Below, one piece after another: positions 16,058 to 25,359 of a stretch of DNA of 64,000 nt; within the stretch, counting starts at the first letter, position 1; the number at the start of each line of letters is the position of its first letter. The stretch is from Alphaproteobacteria bacterium (lineage in GTDB: Bacteria; Pseudomonadota; Alphaproteobacteria; Rs-D84), in assembly GCA_017503725.1 (NCBI GenBank), contig JAFVSL010000008.1:1-64000 (forward strand). The letters run 5' to 3'. The translations under genes were made by a program, and so were the position numbers. The notes under the pieces were generated by a model. It made no database searches. It was given only the letters and a program-made list of their open reading frames with translations, and was not told the DNA's origin.

Positions 16058-17833
16058 ATGAATATGATGGATTCTTGTTTTTTGTGTCTGGATATCGGCA
16101 CGGCGGGTGTTCGTGGTATTGCGCATCATATTAAATCTGGAAATATTGCCAAGTCTGCGGTCTTTTCTGTGGACAGTTTTGATACTATTTTTGCAATTAA
16201 ATCGGTTGTGTCGGCGTTGGAAAAGCAAATTGGCAGAAATCTGGATTCGGCATACATTACCGGAAATTTTGGGCCATCGATTTATCAGGCAACGGTTAAA
16301 AGTATAACCTGGTCGGGGGAACATAAAATCAATCAATCGGATGTGCGGAACCTTATATCGCAAATTTTGCCACCAAAAGAATTTCATCCAATTCATATTG
16401 TGCCGTTGGCGTACAGTCGGCCTGGGGCGCGTGATATGCTGAATCCGGTGGGGTGTGTTGACCGACAACTGGTGGCGTTGTTTGGGGCAATATTTTATAG
16501 ATTAGACAGGTTGGATAATCTGCATTCGTTAATGCATCACGCATATGTTGAACCGCGTGCGTTCTTTGACCCACAGTTTGTGCAAAATGCCGCGTTTAGA
16601 AAGCCAAAACAAAATACTATGTTCATAGATTTTGGGGCGGAATTTACATCTGCGTCAATTTGGACGGATCGGGGACCGGTGTGGCATATCAAGGTTCCGA
16701 TTGGCGGTACAAAGATAACCAACGACATTGCCGATGCGTTCAATATAGATTTTGAAGAGGCCATACGTATTAAACAGGCGGTCGCAGATTTAATACCAAA
16801 GGAAATGGATCGATTTACACCGGCGGATACCGCGTATGGATTTTCACGCGGTGATGTAAATGATATTGTGTTGCCGGTTGTCTTGGATGTGGTTGGTAAA
16901 ATTCGTGATTCTGGGAATGGGGCATTTGAAAAATATCGGCCGGGTCGTATTGTCTTGACTGGTGGCGGGGCCGAGATGGGTGGTGTACGTGATTTGATTG
17001 AAAATACATTTGCCGTCCCGACCGAGGTTATGGGGGGTGATGCAACCGTTCGCGCATTGTCGCAATATGTTTGGAATTTGTTTGCTGGAAAGCGTAATGC
17101 TTATTTGGCGCGCCACGCAAAAATTCATTCTTTTATAGAACGCGTCGGTGGGATATTTACCCCGCGCAAGAAAAAGGCTAAACCAAAGTTTATCCCGATT
17201 TTACCCAGTACACTGTGCTTTGATATGAAACGGCCCGAAACTTATTCTTTGTTCAAGGCGGGTGGAATATCGATGATTCATGTCGATATTATGGATGGGT
17301 TTTATGTGGACAGGGTTGCGGGCGGTATTGATTATATAAAGTTTATAAGAACGCATACGAATGCGCATCTGCACGTGCATTTGATGACGGAAAGTCCCGC
17401 CGTCTGGGCCGCCGATGCCGTTGCGGCCGGGGCAGACACCGTGATATTATCAACAAACACATCGGGGGTACGTAATGCGGTGCGTGTGGTAAAAAGCGCC
17501 GGAAAACGTGTGGGTATTGCGTTGCATCCGGATTCATCGGTGACGATTTTAAAAGATGTTTTGCGTGACCTGGACGAGGTTATGGTTATGACGGTTGTGC
17601 CGGGCGCGGCGGGCCAAGATTTTAGACCAGATTGTCTGCACAAAATTTCGGTGTTGGCGGCGACACGTAAAAAGTATGGATTAAAATTCTTGATATCGGT
17701 TGATGGTGGAATAAATGACAAGACGGCACAAATGTGCTGGGGGGCGGGTGCGGATTTGTTGGTCAGTGGTTCTTATTTAGCAAACAGTCCCGATTTCCCA
17801 TTGGCGGTGCAAAGTTTGTTAAAACACGAATAA
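16058..17833 (+). CDS. FtsA fused to ribulose-phosphate 3-epimerase (Rpe)
   Basis: This 591-residue frame joins two normally separate proteins. Residues 1-372 are FtsA, the actin-like membrane anchor of FtsZ: CLDIGTAGVRG at 10-20, a MFIDFGAEFTSASIW phosphate loop, PIGGTKITNDIA, and the adenosine motif LTGGGAEMGG (300-309). A short amphipathic stretch (about 355-372) resembles the FtsA membrane-targeting tail. Residues 378-591 are an epimerase of ribulose-5-phosphate and xylulose-5-phosphate with S384, H408-x-D410-x-M412, H441, D549 in VDGG and GS (571-572), so metal ligands and acid/base residues appear intact. There is no stop or frameshift between them. The gene follows ftsQ and is followed by tRNA genes. 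Confidence 0.85.
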   Translation: MNMMDSCFLCLDIGTAGVRGIAHHIKSGNIAKSAVFSVDSFDTIFAIKSVVSALEKQIGRNLDSAYITGNFGPSIYQATVKSITWSGEHKINQSDVRNLISQILPPKEFHPIHIVPLAYSRPGARDMLNPVGCVDRQLVALFGAIFYRLDRLDNLHSLMHHAYVEPRAFFDPQFVQNAAFRKPKQNTMFIDFGAEFTSASIWTDRGPVWHIKVPIGGTKITNDIADAFNIDFEEAIRIKQAVADLIPKEMDRFTPADTAYGFSRGDVNDIVLPVVLDVVGKIRDSGNGAFEKYRPGRIVLTGGGAEMGGVRDLIENTFAVPTEVMGGDATVRALSQYVWNLFAGKRNAYLARHAKIHSFIERVGGIFTPRKKKAKPKFIPILPSTLCFDMKRPETYSLFKAGGISMIHVDIMDGFYVDRVAGGIDYIKFIRTHTNAHLHVHLMTESPAVWAADAVAAGADTVILSTNTSGVRNAVRVVKSAGKRVGIALHPDSSVTILKDVLRDLDEVMVMTVVPGAAGQDFRPDCLHKISVLAATRKKYGLKFLISVDGGINDKTAQMCWGAGADLLVSGSYLANSPDFPLAVQSLLKHE

Positions 17834-17889
17834 ATAAACACTTGATTTTATGTCTAGATAATATATAATCGTAAGGCTTTGAATTTGTT

Positions 17890-17964
17890 GCGGGCATAGT
17901 ACAAAGGCTAGTATGCAAGCCTTCCAAGCTTGAAATGCGGGTTCGATTCCCGCTGCCCGCACCA
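17890..17964 (+). tRNA. tRNA-Gly(UCC)
   Basis: Complete cloverleaf: acceptor GCGGGCA pairs with TGCCCGC, the anticodon stem CAAGC/GCTTG encloses CTTCCAA with anticodon TCC, the T stem is GCGGG/CCCGC, and CCA is encoded at the end. Confidence 0.95.
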
Positions 17965-18018
17965 CACTTCGCCAAGGCTTCGTGTGGCAAAGCCACAAGA
18001 GTGTGTGGCGATAAGTTC

Positions 18019-18105
18019 GGGCGTGCGCCGGAGTTGGAGAGCCGGGGCAGACTGTAAATCTGTTGGCTTAAGCCTGAGCTGGTTCGAATCCAGCCACTCC
18101 CACCA
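18019..18105 (+). tRNA. tRNA-Tyr(GUA)
   Basis: Class II tRNA: D stem CCGG/CCGG, anticodon stem around CTGTAAA (anticodon GTA), long variable arm, T stem GCTGG/CCAGC, and encoded CCA. The acceptor GGGCGTG pairs with CACTCCC except for a C-T mismatch at the fourth pair. It follows tRNA-Gly by 54 bp. Confidence 0.88.
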
Positions 18106-18106
18106 C

Positions 18107-18148
18107 TAAGAATAAATGGTCGCTGAAAGGCGGCCATTTATTCTTAGT
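18107..18148 (+). terminator. Long hairpin after the tRNA pair
   Basis: CTAAGAATAAATGG... and its near-perfect inverse ...CCATTTATTCTTAG form an 18-bp stem with a short loop. The T tract after it is weak, so it may act in 3' processing as well as termination. Confidence 0.6.
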
Positions 18149-18222
18149 GTGTTGTGGTTCATGGATTTGTGTTTATAGATTGTTCGTGTTATAATAACTT
18201 TGTTTGTAATAATGGATGGGTT

Positions 18223-18642
18223 ATGCAAGAAGTAAAAGAATATTCTGGTAGGGAAAATATATTTTTTGTGATAGTGGCTATAATCGTTGCGTGTTTGGTT
18301 AGTATTATTATTTTTCCTTCTGCAAATATATCTTCAGATAAGTCGGATACAGTTGTTGTTGAACATAGGGAATTACCACAGGATGTAGAATTGTTGGAAC
18401 ACGATTGGTGTTATGGGGATTATGGTATAAGGTATGTGTGCGGAACGGTAATAAATAATACAACAAGAGATATGAAGCTAGTAGTAGTTGATGTGAATCT
18501 GTATGATGAATCTGGGGTGCAGGTAGATTCAAATAGTGATACTATTACTAATCTTGAAGCGGGGGGAAAATGGAAATTTGAAGTTGGTGCTTATGATAGT
18601 AGAATTGTTTCTTATAAAATTAAAGAAGTTGTCCATTATTAG
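18223..18642 (+). CDS. Membrane-anchored FxLYD-domain protein
   Basis: A 139-residue protein with one membrane helix (about 14-34) and a C-terminal beta domain containing CGTVINNTTRDMKLVVV, NLYDESG and a GGKWKFEV strand, the pattern of FxLYD domains. These are envelope beta-sandwich domains of unknown general role. The start at 18223 follows GGATGGG; a longer frame from 18154 has no better site. It is a single gene after the tRNA terminator, 2 bp from the convergent Slam-like gene. Confidence 0.65.
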   Translation: MQEVKEYSGRENIFFVIVAIIVACLVSIIIFPSANISSDKSDTVVVEHRELPQDVELLEHDWCYGDYGIRYVCGTVINNTTRDMKLVVVDVNLYDESGVQVDSNSDTITNLEAGGKWKFEVGAYDSRIVSYKIKEVVHY

Positions 18643-18644
18643 TT

Positions 18645-19793
18645 TTAAAACATACGTACGATTTCAAGCATTGCCTGGTGTGTGTGATGGGTGTATGTCG
18701 GGATATTCGATTGGCGAATGGCATAGGTATAACTGATTGCGGGGATAAAGTTATAAAGGTTTATGTAACTGTTATAAATGCGGGTGTATATTTGATATGT
18801 GTTGTCACGTCTGGTGGCGTAATGAAATGTGTTGTCCAGGACAAATGTACCGGTTGTATGGTATGTGTTATGCGAATACATCGCGTTTATATAGAAATTA
18901 AATCCATATGGAATCTTGTAAAAATATCCAATCGCAATGCGTCCCGTGTCAAACCCCAGCGCAGAAACGGCCGTGTCATTGTGTGATATGGCCGCGGTAA
19001 ATGAAATAAAACTGTGATTGGTCAGATAGTATTTTGGATGAACATAGAACGTCCAATCAAACCCAGACAGAATATTGTTTATTTTTTCGTTATGATAATG
19101 GCTCTTTTGAATGTCCAGGGCGACGTCTGTAAATAATCTGGATGGAAATTGCAATGTGCCACCAATGCGCGCACCATACGTTGTATTGTAAAGGTGATTG
19201 TTATAAAAGCGGGTGCCAAAAGACGGCTGAATAAATATATCCCCGTGGGAAAATATATATCGTGGGCCGATGGCAAAGCGGGCGGAATAATCCGTCGGGA
19301 TATCGTTTGATGTGTTTAAAATTGCGCCACCAAATGTTGTACGTACCCCAAGGTTTTTATAAATATTGGTATAATAATTTACTGCACCATTTATGTTTAG
19401 ACCAAATCCAGATGGATTGTATTCCAGTTCTTGGCACAGTGGACCATTAGGTGTTTGCATACATTCGTGACGATTGGATGGGGCGAAATTGATACTGTTG
19501 TCGGGGATGGCGCCGATACCAAATTCGGTATCCCATTTTTTAAATCGACGAATATCTGACAGGTGTTTATTTATATCGTCGGGTGCATCGCACTGGGCGG
19601 TGGCAAATTCAAAGTTATATTGTGCGGCGGAATATTGGTGTGTATCAAAATATAGTTTTGCTAATTCATATCGTGCATCCACATTGGATGGATTTTTGCG
19701 AACCGTGTCGGAAAGGGCGGCAATGTTGTTTGATGCGTATACGTGGCGCGACAATATTACAAAAACACAGAAGATAAAAAAACAAATGCGCAT
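18645..19793 (-). CDS. TPR plus outer-membrane beta-barrel protein (Slam/DUF560-like)
   Basis: A 382-residue protein with a signal peptide, a single TPR-type pair (LSDTVRKNPSNVDARYELAKLYFDTHQYSAAQYNFEFA, about residues 27-63) and a long C-terminal domain of alternating aromatic strands that ends in a C-terminal Phe, as outer-membrane barrels do. This order resembles surface lipoprotein assembly modulators (Slam), which move lipoproteins to the cell surface. Start at 19793 begins the signal peptide. It is shorter than typical Slam proteins. The match is by architecture only, so a simple TPR-porin is also possible. The gene is 8 bp before the LppC/LpoA gene's end, on the same strand. Confidence 0.55.
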   Translation of the reverse strand: MRICFFIFCVFVILSRHVYASNNIAALSDTVRKNPSNVDARYELAKLYFDTHQYSAAQYNFEFATAQCDAPDDINKHLSDIRRFKKWDTEFGIGAIPDNSINFAPSNRHECMQTPNGPLCQELEYNPSGFGLNINGAVNYYTNIYKNLGVRTTFGGAILNTSNDIPTDYSARFAIGPRYIFSHGDIFIQPSFGTRFYNNHLYNTTYGARIGGTLQFPSRLFTDVALDIQKSHYHNEKINNILSGFDWTFYVHPKYYLTNHSFISFTAAISHNDTAVSALGFDTGRIAIGYFYKIPYGFNFYINAMYSHNTYHTTGTFVLDNTFHYATRRDNTYQIYTRIYNSYINLYNFIPAISYTYAIRQSNIPTYTHHTHQAMLEIVRMF

Positions 19794-19839
19794 ATCCCGG
19801 TATATTCTATAATGCGCCGGGATATATCGCAAAAGGATG

Positions 19840-21438
19840 TTATTCTTCTATTTCAATTTCGTCGATATATTTTCTGTTAACAGATTCTAGTTTTACCGGC
19901 GTATATTCCGATATGCGCACGGGGGCGCTTTCATCGGTGGGGACAACGGTTACGACGTTTGTTGGTTGCGGTGCCGGCTCGGCCGTCATATTCGCACCAT
20001 ATGTTTGTGATTTATATTTTTCCATCAGACGTTCTGGGATACGAATATAATCGTTTGGATTTATGCCCCGGGTTTTTAAATTAAATGGTTCGGCGGGGGT
20101 AATGCGACGCGGTTCAATATTATATATTGGGCGAATGAAATTTGTTGGTGCGGTTTTTATGTCTGTGGTTGTGCCGTCGCCATTTAATTTTACAATACGC
20201 AGTGCGCGTTCATTATCGCCGTTTGGTTTAAGGCGAAACAGGCCGTCTGTGCCGATATAACCACTGGGGTCCAGTAGGTATGCGGCATCACTTTTGTCGG
20301 ATTTTAGCATGCCGATTGCCATATTGGTTGCATCATATCCAAACGTTGCCAGGCGCGATGGTGCGTTTCCAGTCACACTGGTATATGTTGTGGAAAATGT
20401 TTCACTTGTTGTGGGCAGGCTGGCATATTTTGCCCCAGTCAGGGTCAGATCGCCTGCAATATCCGTACCATCCCACATTGCGGTACCATAATGTGCCGCG
20501 TCGCGTGATGATACGCCATAGTATCGCATAAACGATGCCAGTTTTTTTGTATCGTCTGCGTTGCCCAGGAATAATATCGCATCATATGGTACGGGACCCA
20601 ATGTGTCGGTGCGGGAAATCTTTTCCAGTTGCATATTCAGATTGGAATATTCCAGTGCGGTTAAGCGTTCGTTACTTAAAATATCAGACAAAATTTCGCG
20701 GGCGCGTGTGTTTGCCGCCGCGCGTGCCGTGTTCATAGACGCGGCCTTGGATGTGTCTTTGATTGAATTTGCGTTGCCTTCGTCGTAATAGAACAGGCCA
20801 CCCACTGGCACATTATAAATGTCCGCCGCATTTGTGGCCGCGGCCGCCATCAGTTTTCCAGACGTTGTGTTTGGTGACAGAATGATAAATGATTTTACGC
20901 CGTCAGCGGACATTTGACTGACAATAGTTTCAACAGAATTTGTTGGCATTAACGCCATTGTCATAACGCCATTGCCAACCGCCGTCGCATCCGATGTAAA
21001 GGACAGGGCCGGAATATCTTCAGGCTTTGTGTCACGTAAAATACGTGCGTTTTCGGCAAAAACCGGACCGATTATTATTTCTGGATTCGTGGCCAGGGCG
21101 TCTCTGATTGCGGTGGTGGCGTCGCCTGCGGTGTCATAAAATGCCACAGACAGGTTTGGCATATTGTGTTCCAGTGCCGCCGTTGTAATGGATGTTTGAA
21201 TGCTTTTGCCGATTTGTGAATTCTTTCCAGATGTTGGTAATAATACCGCAATACGATGTGGTGTTGCATCGTCGGGTGCCAATGTACCATATTCATCCAT
21301 TGGGCGACCGTATTGCATATTTATAGGCTGGCCCACCTGGGTGGTATCATAACCATCAGACCAGGTGCCATCGGGCGCGGTTGTTGCACATCCCGCCAAT
21401 AATCCAATCAAGCCTAAAAATTTTAAAAATTTGTTCAT
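19840..21438 (-). CDS. Penicillin-binding protein activator / LppC-family lipoprotein
   Basis: A lipoprotein (lipobox GLLAG-C, about residue 17) followed by a periplasmic-binding-protein type I fold: HRIAVLLPTSGKNSQIGKSIQ, a DTAGD segment and EIIIGPVF. In gammaproteobacteria LpoA of this family activates PBP1a. The gene is divergent from rsmI, the same neighbourhood as lpoA (yraM) in E. coli. Alpha members lack the full TPR N-domain, as here. Several in-frame ATGs lie upstream (21444, 21456, 21471); none has a ribosome site, so the start is uncertain. Confidence 0.75.
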   Translation of the reverse strand: MNKFLKFLGLIGLLAGCATTAPDGTWSDGYDTTQVGQPINMQYGRPMDEYGTLAPDDATPHRIAVLLPTSGKNSQIGKSIQTSITTAALEHNMPNLSVAFYDTAGDATTAIRDALATNPEIIIGPVFAENARILRDTKPEDIPALSFTSDATAVGNGVMTMALMPTNSVETIVSQMSADGVKSFIILSPNTTSGKLMAAAATNAADIYNVPVGGLFYYDEGNANSIKDTSKAASMNTARAAANTRAREILSDILSNERLTALEYSNLNMQLEKISRTDTLGPVPYDAILFLGNADDTKKLASFMRYYGVSSRDAAHYGTAMWDGTDIAGDLTLTGAKYASLPTTSETFSTTYTSVTGNAPSRLATFGYDATNMAIGMLKSDKSDAAYLLDPSGYIGTDGLFRLKPNGDNERALRIVKLNGDGTTTDIKTAPTNFIRPIYNIEPRRITPAEPFNLKTRGINPNDYIRIPERLMEKYKSQTYGANMTAEPAPQPTNVVTVVPTDESAPVRISEYTPVKLESVNRKYIDEIEIEE

Positions 21439-21492
21439 ATACATTGAAAAATCCATTTTATTTTGTATCATTTTACTATAAAAGGATTTTGA

Positions 21493-22293
21493 ATGCAATC
21501 AGGGCTTTATATTGTCGGAACACCAATTGGAAATTTGTCTGATATGTCGCCACGCGCGATAGAGGTTTTACAAAACGTCGATTTAATCGCGGCCGAAGAT
21601 ACGCGGGTGTTTGGAAAACTGGCCACGCGGTTCGATATAAAGACAAAGCGGGTTTCGTGTCACGAACATAATGAACGTGATGTTATCGATGGACTGATTG
21701 AAAAAATTCAAATGGGACAATCGGTGGCGGTTGTGACTGATGCGGGTATGCCGGGGGTAAGTGACCCGGGATTTCGTATTGTGCGTGCGGCACGTGCGGC
21801 GGGCGTAGATGTGTTTGTTGTGCCGGGTCCAACGGCGGTGATAAGTGCGCTGGTATTATCTGGATTTCCAACCGATCGATTTACGTTCTGTGGCTTTTTT
21901 GATGACAAGAAATTGCGTGATGATAATAAAATTCGTCATACCATTGTGTACTATGAAAGTCCAAACCGCATTATGAAAACAATCGCGGAATTTGCACGTG
22001 TTATGCCCGAACGTCAAATTGCGATTGTGCGCGAAATTACAAAAATTCACGAAGAGACCATTATCGGATATCCCGCAGATTTATTGCGTATAGAGCCACC
22101 ACGTGGTGAAATTGTTATTGTGGTTGGACCGGCGCCCGATAAAAAAATGACAGATGATGAAATATCAGAAATTGTCAATGATATTGTGGGGGGACGCACA
22201 AAAAATGCGGCGGCAGAATTGGCCGCACGCAGTGGGATTTCAAAGAAAGAGGCTTATAAGCGATTGTTAAATCAGGGGGGTGAAGATGATTAA
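21493..22293 (+). CDS. rsmI: 16S rRNA (cytidine1402-2'-O)-methyltransferase
   Basis: RsmI methylates the 2'-OH of C1402 at the ribosomal P site using SAM. The 266-residue length is normal. YIVGTPIGNLSDMSPRA at the start, AAEDTR, VTDAGMPGVSDPGF and VPGPTAVISALVLSGFPTDRF are the family signatures. Start ATG follows AAAGGA. It overlaps engB by 8 bp and is divergent from the LppC gene. Confidence 0.95.
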   Translation: MQSGLYIVGTPIGNLSDMSPRAIEVLQNVDLIAAEDTRVFGKLATRFDIKTKRVSCHEHNERDVIDGLIEKIQMGQSVAVVTDAGMPGVSDPGFRIVRAARAAGVDVFVVPGPTAVISALVLSGFPTDRFTFCGFFDDKKLRDDNKIRHTIVYYESPNRIMKTIAEFARVMPERQIAIVREITKIHEETIIGYPADLLRIEPPRGEIVIVVGPAPDKKMTDDEISEIVNDIVGGRTKNAAAELAARSGISKKEAYKRLLNQGGEDD

Positions 22294-22840
22294 ATTTGTT
22301 GGCAGTTTTGAAACGGTCAAATCCCTGCCGCGGACGCAATTTGCCGAATATGCGTTCATTGGGCGCAGTAATGTTGGTAAATCATCCCTGGTTAATGCGG
22401 TTGTTGGGGCGCCCATTGCGCGTACGTCAAACACCCCGGGGCGCACGCAAAGTATCAATATGTTTAATATCGATGACCGGGTTATGATTGTTGATTTGCC
22501 GGGTTATGGGTATGCGCGCGTGTCACGGGCGGATGCAATGCGATGGCTGCAAAGGTTGGAAGAATATCTGTTAAATCGGCGGCAATTAAAACGCCTGTTT
22601 ATACTGATTGATTCGCGAATTGGGGTGCGGGATTCTGATTTGGATTTAATGGATTTTTGTGATGCAAATGCAATCCCGTATCAAATCGTTTACACAAAAA
22701 AAGATAAAAAAGTACGCGAAGCAAAGCAAACACAAATCAAGCATACAGAACACGGTGCAATGGTGCCGGAAATCTTGGAAACATCGGCGGAAAAAAAGAC
22801 GGGTTTAGAACCAATAAGGGCAATACTTGGGATTAAATAA
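22286..22840 (+). CDS. engB: Ribosome-biogenesis GTPase YsxC/EngB
   Basis: EngB is a small essential GTPase acting in large-subunit assembly. The 184-residue protein has G1 GRSNVGKSS, G2 TPGRTQ, G3 DLPGYGYARV, G4 TKKDK and G5 SAEKKTG. A GTG at 22280 is possible, but the ATG at 22286 has the better spacing to GGGGG. It overlaps rsmI by 8 bp and addB by 14 bp, so rsmI-engB-addB is one transcription unit. Confidence 0.93.
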   Translation: MIKFVGSFETVKSLPRTQFAEYAFIGRSNVGKSSLVNAVVGAPIARTSNTPGRTQSINMFNIDDRVMIVDLPGYGYARVSRADAMRWLQRLEEYLLNRRQLKRLFILIDSRIGVRDSDLDLMDFCDANAIPYQIVYTKKDKKVREAKQTQIKHTEHGAMVPEILETSAEKKTGLEPIRAILGIK

Positions 22841-25352
22841 AAATATCTTTTGTGCGACAAATCCGGCAAAAATGATTGATGCATTATTTCAGGTTATGGA
22901 TGCATCGGGGGTGGGGTTGCGCGATATGCTGATATTTTTGCCCAGTCGTCGCGCCGTTCGTACGGTAGAGATGGCATTGGTAAAACGCGCGGGGACGGCG
23001 GTTTTGTTGCCGCATTTGGTCGCCCTGGGCGAAGGGGTGGATGAAGCCGAATATGCGGATGAATCAGATACCCCAGACGTTATTTCAAATATGGAACGTG
23101 TTGTTGTGGCGGCGCATTTGTTGACGGCAGATACCAAGATACACAACCTGGCGACGGCATTGCCGATTGCGCGCGATTTGGTGCGTATGTGTGACTATCT
23201 TGAAAACGAAGGGATAGATGTCGCAGATATAGATTGGGCATCTTTGGTAGATGAAAAATATGCCACGCATTTTATGGACAAGGCACAAATGCTGAATATT
23301 ATGTCGCGGGTGATGACTGAATTTGGGGCGGGGCGTGTGACACAGACACAACAAAGAAACAGTGATATTCGTGCCTGGATAAATGTTTTAGATAAATATA
23401 AATTGGTTATTGTGTGTGGTTCCACCGCCAGTGTCCCACCAACCGCAGATTTAATGGCGGCGGTGGCCCGGTTGCCATATGGGCGAATTATATTGTCTGG
23501 GAAAATTGATGGGCGGGTTGATGATTTTGCGCTGGATACAAATCCATATAATTCAGAATATAAATTTTTAACGCGTATTGGTCGTGATGTGTCTGATGTT
23601 ATCCCAATTGATGTGGGGGCATCGGTGATTGATTTTATGAACTATGCGTTTGGTAATAATCCGGCACAGTATGGGGAAAATAAAAACCTGGGGCATTGTC
23701 ATTTAATAAAATGCCCCAGCGAGGCGGTCGAGGCCGCGTCTGTCGCAGAAATTGCCGCGCGGGCATTGGCACAGGATAAAAGCGTCTTGGTTATAACGCC
23801 GGATGCCGCCGGAAATCAGCGTATTGCGGCGGCGCTGCGCGCACGTGGAATTGTGGGGGATTTTTCAGGTGGTGTGCCCGGCACAATGACGCCTGCGGGG
23901 CGCGCAATATTGAATTTATTAGATGGGTGGATTGAAAGTTCATCAGACGCGTTTGATAAATTTTACGCAAAAAATAGTTATGATTTATTCAATACGATTG
24001 CCGAAATTATTCAAAACTATGATTTAGAATTTGCACCACAATTTGTCGCAGATGATGCGGTCGATATCTGGGAAAAAATACGCGAATTATCAAATGCGAT
24101 AAATGTGGTCGGGTTGCGTTTAAATGTGTCTGATGCGCGTACGTTTATTGCAGATGCGATTTCATCTGTGTCGGTGCGTGGCGCGCCCGATGCCAATACG
24201 CGTGTGGTCGTTTTGGGTACAATTGAATCACGTATGCAGACCGCAGATGTTGTAATTTTAACCGGCCTGAACGAGGGGATGTTTCCCGCGCGCGGGTATG
24301 AAAACGCCTGGTTGCCACGAAGGGTCGCAGAACAGATTGGTTTGCCGTCACCAAATCGTAAGGTTTCTTTGCAATCATTAGATTTTATGAATTTGTCGTG
24401 TGGCGGGGATGTGTATTGGTTGCGTTCGACCGTGTCGGGTGGTGTTCAAACGACCGAGTCCAGATTTATTTCCCGCATTATGGCGCGCGGCGGTGTGTTT
24501 GATGACGGGGCGGGGGTCGACATTCTGGGGGCGGTGGCGGCGCGTGACAGGCCGGCGCCAAACGGATTGGATTATTCGCCACCACAACTGGATACACCGG
24601 ATTGGAGTGATGTTTATGTGACGGAACTGGAAACGTTGATTCATAATCCATATGCGTTCTATGTTAAGCATATCTTGCGATTAAAGGTTTTGGATGATTG
24701 GTGGGTTACGGCAGATGCAAAAAAGTTTGGAAATCTGGTGCACGATGTTATTGAACACGCAACCGATTTAAATCCAGATGTCTTGGTCGCGCAAATGGAT
24801 GCGCGTGCACGTGAAATAATTGGTGAAAAAAGCGTTCTGTATCATTTTTGGCATAAAAGGTTTTTGGAAATTGCGCCGGTTGTATCGGATGTTTTGGGTG
24901 CTTTGCCCGTGCGATATCACGAAATAGGGGGGCGGATAAAGTTTCCGATTGGTGCCTCATTTCGTAATGTGCGCGCACGTGCAGACTTGGTTTGGGACGG
25001 CGGGGTAATGGATTTTAAAACGGGTACCGCCCCGAACAAGGGACAGCTGACCAAGGGGAATATGCCACAATTACCATTAGAGGCATTGATGCTGAAATCC
25101 GGTGGATTTGATTTACCGCCCGATGTGCGTGTGTCGTCCACACCAATAATGATGTTTTTACAGATGAAAAATGGTGCGGTTGAACCGATTGCATATGACA
25201 GTGACACAACGCAGACAATGATTGATGCCGCCGCTGGCAAGGTATCGGAATTATTTAATATCTATACCGTTGGGAATGCGCCGTATGAATATCACGAAAC
25301 CGGCGAAGAAAAGTACAAGGTTTATGATGACCTGGCCCGGGTCAAGGACTAG
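22827..25352 (+). CDS. addB: Double-strand break repair protein AddB
   Basis: AddB is the inactivated-helicase plus nuclease subunit of AddAB, which processes DNA ends for RecA. Residues 1-150 contain the LPSRRAVRTVE and HLVALGE signatures of alphaproteobacterial AddB. A helicase-like middle holds LTGLNEGMFPARGYENAWLPRRV, and a C-terminal PD-(D/E)xK nuclease has GNLVHDVIEH and VMDFKTG. A TTG start (22827) fits the N-terminal strand NIFCATNPA; an ATG at 22872 would cut it. At 841 residues it is shorter than many AddB proteins. addA is not adjacent. Confidence 0.88.
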   Translation: MGLNKNIFCATNPAKMIDALFQVMDASGVGLRDMLIFLPSRRAVRTVEMALVKRAGTAVLLPHLVALGEGVDEAEYADESDTPDVISNMERVVVAAHLLTADTKIHNLATALPIARDLVRMCDYLENEGIDVADIDWASLVDEKYATHFMDKAQMLNIMSRVMTEFGAGRVTQTQQRNSDIRAWINVLDKYKLVIVCGSTASVPPTADLMAAVARLPYGRIILSGKIDGRVDDFALDTNPYNSEYKFLTRIGRDVSDVIPIDVGASVIDFMNYAFGNNPAQYGENKNLGHCHLIKCPSEAVEAASVAEIAARALAQDKSVLVITPDAAGNQRIAAALRARGIVGDFSGGVPGTMTPAGRAILNLLDGWIESSSDAFDKFYAKNSYDLFNTIAEIIQNYDLEFAPQFVADDAVDIWEKIRELSNAINVVGLRLNVSDARTFIADAISSVSVRGAPDANTRVVVLGTIESRMQTADVVILTGLNEGMFPARGYENAWLPRRVAEQIGLPSPNRKVSLQSLDFMNLSCGGDVYWLRSTVSGGVQTTESRFISRIMARGGVFDDGAGVDILGAVAARDRPAPNGLDYSPPQLDTPDWSDVYVTELETLIHNPYAFYVKHILRLKVLDDWWVTADAKKFGNLVHDVIEHATDLNPDVLVAQMDARAREIIGEKSVLYHFWHKRFLEIAPVVSDVLGALPVRYHEIGGRIKFPIGASFRNVRARADLVWDGGVMDFKTGTAPNKGQLTKGNMPQLPLEALMLKSGGFDLPPDVRVSSTPIMMFLQMKNGAVEPIAYDSDTTQTMIDAAAGKVSELFNIYTVGNAPYEYHETGEEKYKVYDDLARVKD

Positions 25353-25359
25353 GGCATTT

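Noticed and set aside
17763-18137. Minus-strand frame with GSGNRTRISS- and GWIRTSSG-like residues
   Set aside because: It reads backwards through the tRNA-Gly and tRNA-Tyr genes and is an artefact.
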